Assembly: GCA_010279815.1 (NCBI GenBank)
Contig: QEOQ01000508.1
Span: 1,511,129-1,575,128, forward strand
Direction of reading: 5' to 3'
Length of the DNA stretch: 64,000 nucleotides
Source: Brachionus plicatilis
Lineage: Eukaryota > Rotifera > Eurotatoria > Ploima > Brachionidae
The notes under the pieces are model-generated. The model was not told the origin of the DNA and searched no databases. It saw only the letters and a list, made by a program, of their open reading frames with translations. The stretch's first letter is position 1. Each line of letters opens with the position of its first letter. This document shows positions 59,789-64,000 of this stretch, piece by piece. The translations under genes and the position numbers were made by a program.

Positions 59789-60585
59789 ACTTTGGGGAAA
59801 AGAAGATTTCTTCAGTCTTAAATATTTAGCTTCATAATTATTTCTAAGTGAGCAAATGACCAAAAATACAAAATCTTATTCGACTGCTCACCGTCTAGTA
59901 TATACAAAAATATTTTCATATACTATCAACAATATCTTAACTTTTTTTTATAAATTAATTATTTCTTTTTTTAAGTCAAAAATCTCTAGTAAAAAATGAC
60001 AATTATTTTTGAGTAAATAGTAACTATTCACTTTGTTTCCTCTTGTTTTATCATCATAATCCCAAATAGTTTAACTTTGATTTTTAATGAGAAAACAAGC
60101 TAATCCGAGTCTTTTTTTATTTTTTTTATTTTTGTGATCGGGCTACATTTGTAGAGTTGCGTAGCGGCTACGATCATTTGTAAAATAAAGATGTAAAAAC
60201 CGGACTGATTTTAGAGAACATTCCCAGACGAGTTGATCATGAAATAAATATTAAAAACGGAAATAAATTTCAATTTATCATTTTTTTTTTATTGAAAAAA
60301 AACTGTGCTCATCTGCTCTGTAAACAGATCCTAATAAAAAAAAATTCTAAAAAATTACTTTCTAGTCTCTATTGGATTAAATAGTTTCTAACAGTCATGG
60401 CATATTTCTAAAGACCAGTAGGAGCCTCACGAGAATTTTTAAAATTTCCGTCTTTAATGGACAATGAAAAGATATTGAAGCTCTAATAGAATTTGACTTG
60501 AATAGCTTTCTCTTTTATTTTTTTTTGTAAAGCTTTTTTTTACTCTTTAATTTTATCGATCAAATTTTATTAAAATTAAAATTGT

Positions 60586-60604
60586 TTTTGTGTGTGTGTG
60601 TGTG
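60586..60604. repeat. GT microsatellite
   Basis: About nine GT dinucleotides preceding GCTGCATTC. Confidence 0.85.
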
Positions 60605-61360
60605 CTGCATTCATCATGGAGTTAATTAAAATTCTTAATGTCATTCGATCGAGCATTGTAAGAGTTCGGACTCGGTTTTTTCTCCACGAAGCTCTACAAG
60701 TTGACAAAAATTTTTCCGGTTTTCTCAGAGAAGCGTTTTATGAAAAATAAACATGAACTCATTTATTTCTTTAAATTTTTCTTTTAATTGAAAATAAATA
60801 TTGTTAGTGAAATTCCTCTATTCTACGCAAGGATGTGTCACGGACTGCGATTATTGGCGATCATGACTTTGAGACTTAATATTTTAATATTCTCTAATTA
60901 ATTCCGATTCACTTGAATTTTAATTTAACTTTAGCTGAAAAAAAAAATTAAAATTCATCTAGAACTCGGCCTATTCATATTCAAATTAGAGCCACGGCTA
61001 TTGCCGGCCAAAACCACTAACATTGTCCAATTGCATGGCCTCGGGGCCTCTTCACATTTCTTCAAATTGTTAGATGCCTCGAATTTTTGAAATAAAACAA
61101 AAAAATTTTTGGCAAAATAAATGACAGATAAAATGCACAGCCTTACAGTCAAATAATGATTTGGAATTTGGTTTACAATTTTTTTTCTTTTTTTTTTATT
61201 AAAAAAAATCTAATTGAGAAGAGTGGAAAAAATCATGTATTACTAGAAATTTATTAAATAAAAAAAATTTAATACTTGAAGATAAATATAAACTGATAAA
61301 TACAAATTCTGACTAGAAGTTTTATTAAAAATTGTAAGTTGAGAAAATCAAACACTAGCA

Positions 61361-61381
61361 CATATACACACACACACACAT
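61361..61381. repeat. CA microsatellite
   Basis: CATATACACACACACACACA followed by TAGGCCGAG; third CA/GT tract within 1.7 kb. Confidence 0.85.
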
Positions 61382-64000
61382 AGGCCGAGAATAGTAAATC
61401 CGATAGAGAGAAAAAGTGGTGGACAAAATTTGTTGAGTATTAAATTGCGTTTTTTTTTTTTTTTAAATTTCTAATATTTACTAAAGTTATTAATTTTGAT
61501 CAAGCTTCGGTTGACCAAGCGACGGATCCAATTAGAAATAATGATAAACCCAAGTACTAGACAAGTTTATCCAAATGGCATGTTAATTTAAAACAATTAT
61601 CTGATCACATCATGTTTGTGATCTGAATGCCGAAACAAAAAACACTTCATTTTTTCGACATTTAATAAACTAGAACATTGCTGATCAAATCTATACACAA
61701 ACTGAACAATAAAAATAAAAAAGTAAAAAAAAAATCTGATTTTTCTTTTTTTTTTAATCAAAAGATAAAATTTAAACAAAAATAATTAACTTTTTGAATT
61801 GTTTTTGTTGTTGCATGTTTGATCTGTGTCGCCTAGATATGACCATTTAATTAAATTAAAATTGAAATTATTCTCGAAATTTTATTAACCTTATTTTATG
61901 GGATATTTAAAAAATAACACTGAATTGACTCAATTGTTGTGGCTAAATTGATTTTATTTTCATCCAAGCTCAAACATAATCACATGACCGATGGCTATGT
62001 TTGGCCAACTACATGGACGACGGTGAGTTTAAACAAGGAATTAATGTAAAATTCCAATACGAGCACATATTGGCAGATTATCGGCCTGGCTCGTGTCTCA
62101 TAATCGTAATCGCCCAGGTACCTTGCCGGCTTCTTTTGAATACTTTAATCACATTTTAAAATAAACTCAGAATTATGTCTTGGAGTTTGACAGAAAAAAA
62201 AAGAATTCCTGATGTGATTAAACAATTGTGCAATGGGCTTTATTGTTTTGTTCAAGTGCTACTTGAACAACAAACGTTAACACCCCTGGGTTTCGGAAAT
62301 CACGCGAGTTTTAACCAAATATTTAAATAACAACCTCTTTATAGGATGCGTTCTCCGGCTAAACATTTCATATCATCTTCCATATCTTAATGAATTTTGG
62401 CCTTTCTTATTTACTTTCTCACAAGATCAAATCGGAAACCCTCAGCTATTTACCTGGTTGGTCCACTTGATCGGCCTCTCAAGCTAAATTAAACTTTGTA
62501 TGACTTTTGGAAAAAAAAATATTATATAGTTTTTACAAGCTCTTACTGAGTACTATTGAAGAGAAGCATGTTATTATAAGAAAAAAATTTTTTTTTGTTT
62601 AATTTTGTTTTGATTTAATCAAACTTAAAGCTTGAGAAATCTTTTAAGTATTGATAGTTTGCTTATATCAAGATTTATTGATGTTTTAACGATTGTAATC
62701 AAACATCAAAGATTTACGGGTAAGCTCTTAGAAATTTTAACATTTTAATAGTCGATCATTGAAATGCTCTTAGTTAAGACACTTCAATTTTGTGGCCAAA
62801 TGTGTCTTTATTTTAGCCATTTTGAATTTATGTCATCAAAATTTAAATGAAAAAAAATTAGAATTTTTCTTTGTCCCCCAAAAGAAAACAATAATAAAAT
62901 AAAATTTGATTTTAACAATATCTTAAACATTTTTTAATTCTGGAAAATAAATTGCCAATCCCTTTTTTTAAATGAATTTTTTATTTTGGTAAATAATTTT
63001 TTTATATTCGAATAGATATTTGATAATTAAATTAAATTAAATTTTTAATAAAAAGGTTCAAGTAACAATCAGGTTAATTCTTTCATTTAACTCATCCAAA
63101 TTAAAAAAAAAGAAAAGTTTTTCGGATACCATACTTTCACTTTAATTTCTAAAAAATTTAAGAATATTAAAAAAAGTCGAATTTCGAATTTTTATTTAAA
63201 AATAAGGTGATCAAAAATCTTAATTTTTTTGGCACTAATTGAGTCCAAAGTAGCTCAAAGTGTGTCTACAATTCCAATGAACTATTGCTTAATCAATTTT
63301 GCTTTTTTTAACCCGATGGATAAGAACTAAAATAATTAGATTATTAACACAACTATTTACTCGATTCTTAATTATTTCTTTGATGATTTAAAGAAAGTAA
63401 ACTGATACTGCAAAGAGCTAAATGAGTTATTGGCAAACATGGTCCACAAATAAATTATTGCAAAATTTTAAATAAAACTCGGGTCTGGAGATTAGCAAAT
63501 CGCTGATTATTTGTAGTAATTTTGTTTCTTTAGAAAAAAAAAATTTAAAAAAAAAAACTAGATTTTCAGAATTAAAAGCGAAGTAATTATGAAATAAAAC
63601 AAATATTTAAACAAGAAACAAGAATTCATCGTCAGAAATCGCCTTCTATTATATCATTTAATATGTTTGTTCAAAATTAATTTTAGAAAACTAACCCCCT
63701 CTGACCAAGTTTTAAAGACATGGAATATGAAAATACCGAAGAGACTCCAAAAACAAACAAAAACATTCCGAACCATAAAAACAACAATTGCTAAAGAGCT
63801 TTACAAACTTATGATTCAAGTGTATTCGTTCCAATTCTCTTTTCAAATTTTCTTCTCTGCTCTTAGATGATTTTAAATTCAGTGTTTTAAATTTTCCCTA
63901 CTAATATAACAATCATTATGCAACTAAAACTCGATTAGAGCTCAAAGCATTTGAATCAAATGAGGCTTTTAATCTAGTTGTTGAAAATAACCACTAATTA

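Larger units (their letters stand above)
58251..64000. other. Distal region, no gene called
   Basis: Alternating AT-rich DNA and islands of higher G+C (about 58540-58600, 60150-60270, 60650-60700, 61000-61060, 61980-62130, 62270-62480). Three CA/GT microsatellites are present. I tested the islands for frames with splice sites and found nothing convincing. They could be regulatory DNA of the Eph gene or of a gene off the right edge. Confidence 0.5.

Noticed and set aside
60130..60180. Hairpin-like GATCGGGCTAC...GTAGCGGCTACGATC as a possible RNA gene
   Set aside because: The stem is imperfect and there is no tRNA, snRNA or snoRNA signature; I found no tRNA genes anywhere in the window.
63667..63870. 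67-aa frame on the plus strand at the right end
   Set aside because: TTG start only, no recognisable features. An exon of a gene outside the window cannot be excluded, but nothing supports it.
1..64000. CRISPR arrays, prokaryotic operons or phage-like modules
   Set aside because: Spliceosomal introns, AATAAA signals and metazoan gene content show eukaryotic nuclear DNA; no regularly spaced short repeats were seen.

Overview
The window is very AT-rich animal nuclear DNA. Genes are compact, with small introns: of the 14 introns I placed inside coding regions, 11 are 47-63 bp. Long gene-poor AT-rich stretches carry many small fold-back elements. An Eph receptor tyrosine kinase, a MEST-type hydrolase and a metazoan-style KNL1 show that the source is an animal. 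AT-richness, tiny introns and an OTU protein linked to mobile elements would suit a monogonont rotifer such as Brachionus, but that is inference, not something the sequence proves.

Layout: 1-4.85 kb has no confident gene. 4.85-11.7 kb (-) is one uninterrupted 2280-aa coiled-coil protein with recent internal repeats. Then, on the minus strand, come an intronless class I aldolase (13.8-14.9 kb), a MEST-like alpha/beta hydrolase (16.6-17.6 kb), a three-exon NSUN4 rRNA methyltransferase whose 5' end is not found (19.4-20.5 kb), an unrecognised 120-aa protein and proteasome subunit Rpn9/PSMD13 (22.8-24.5 kb). On the plus strand, a nine-exon gene (27.7-30.7 kb) can be rebuilt as the kinetochore scaffold KNL1, with both PP1-docking motifs (SILK and RVSF) on very small 5' exons. 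It is followed by nicotinate phosphoribosyltransferase (31.7-33.5 kb). An OTU-domain protein lies at 36.1-36.9 kb (-). From 37.4 to 42.2 kb is a transposon graveyard: fold-back elements, a broken non-LTR reverse transcriptase and a broken MULE transposase with SWIM finger. At 42.9-43.3 kb (-) is a three-exon gene for a 120-aa Cys-rich protein with a polybasic CaaX tail. A hAT-type non-autonomous element with 8-bp target duplication lies at 47.8-48.9 kb. The Eph receptor (49.5-55.9 kb, -) has only three coding exons and a 2.9-kb intron holding more fold-back repeats. 56.7-58.3 kb is a diverged tandem array, and 58-64 kb is non-coding as far as I can tell.

The genes look like an ordinary mix of housekeeping functions (glycolysis, NAD salvage, proteasome, mitochondrial ribosome assembly, chromosome segregation) plus one developmental receptor; I see no co-functional cluster. 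The least-described items are the CaaX protein, the microexon arrangement of KNL1, the repeat-bearing coiled-coil giant, and at least five distinct inverted-repeat element families.
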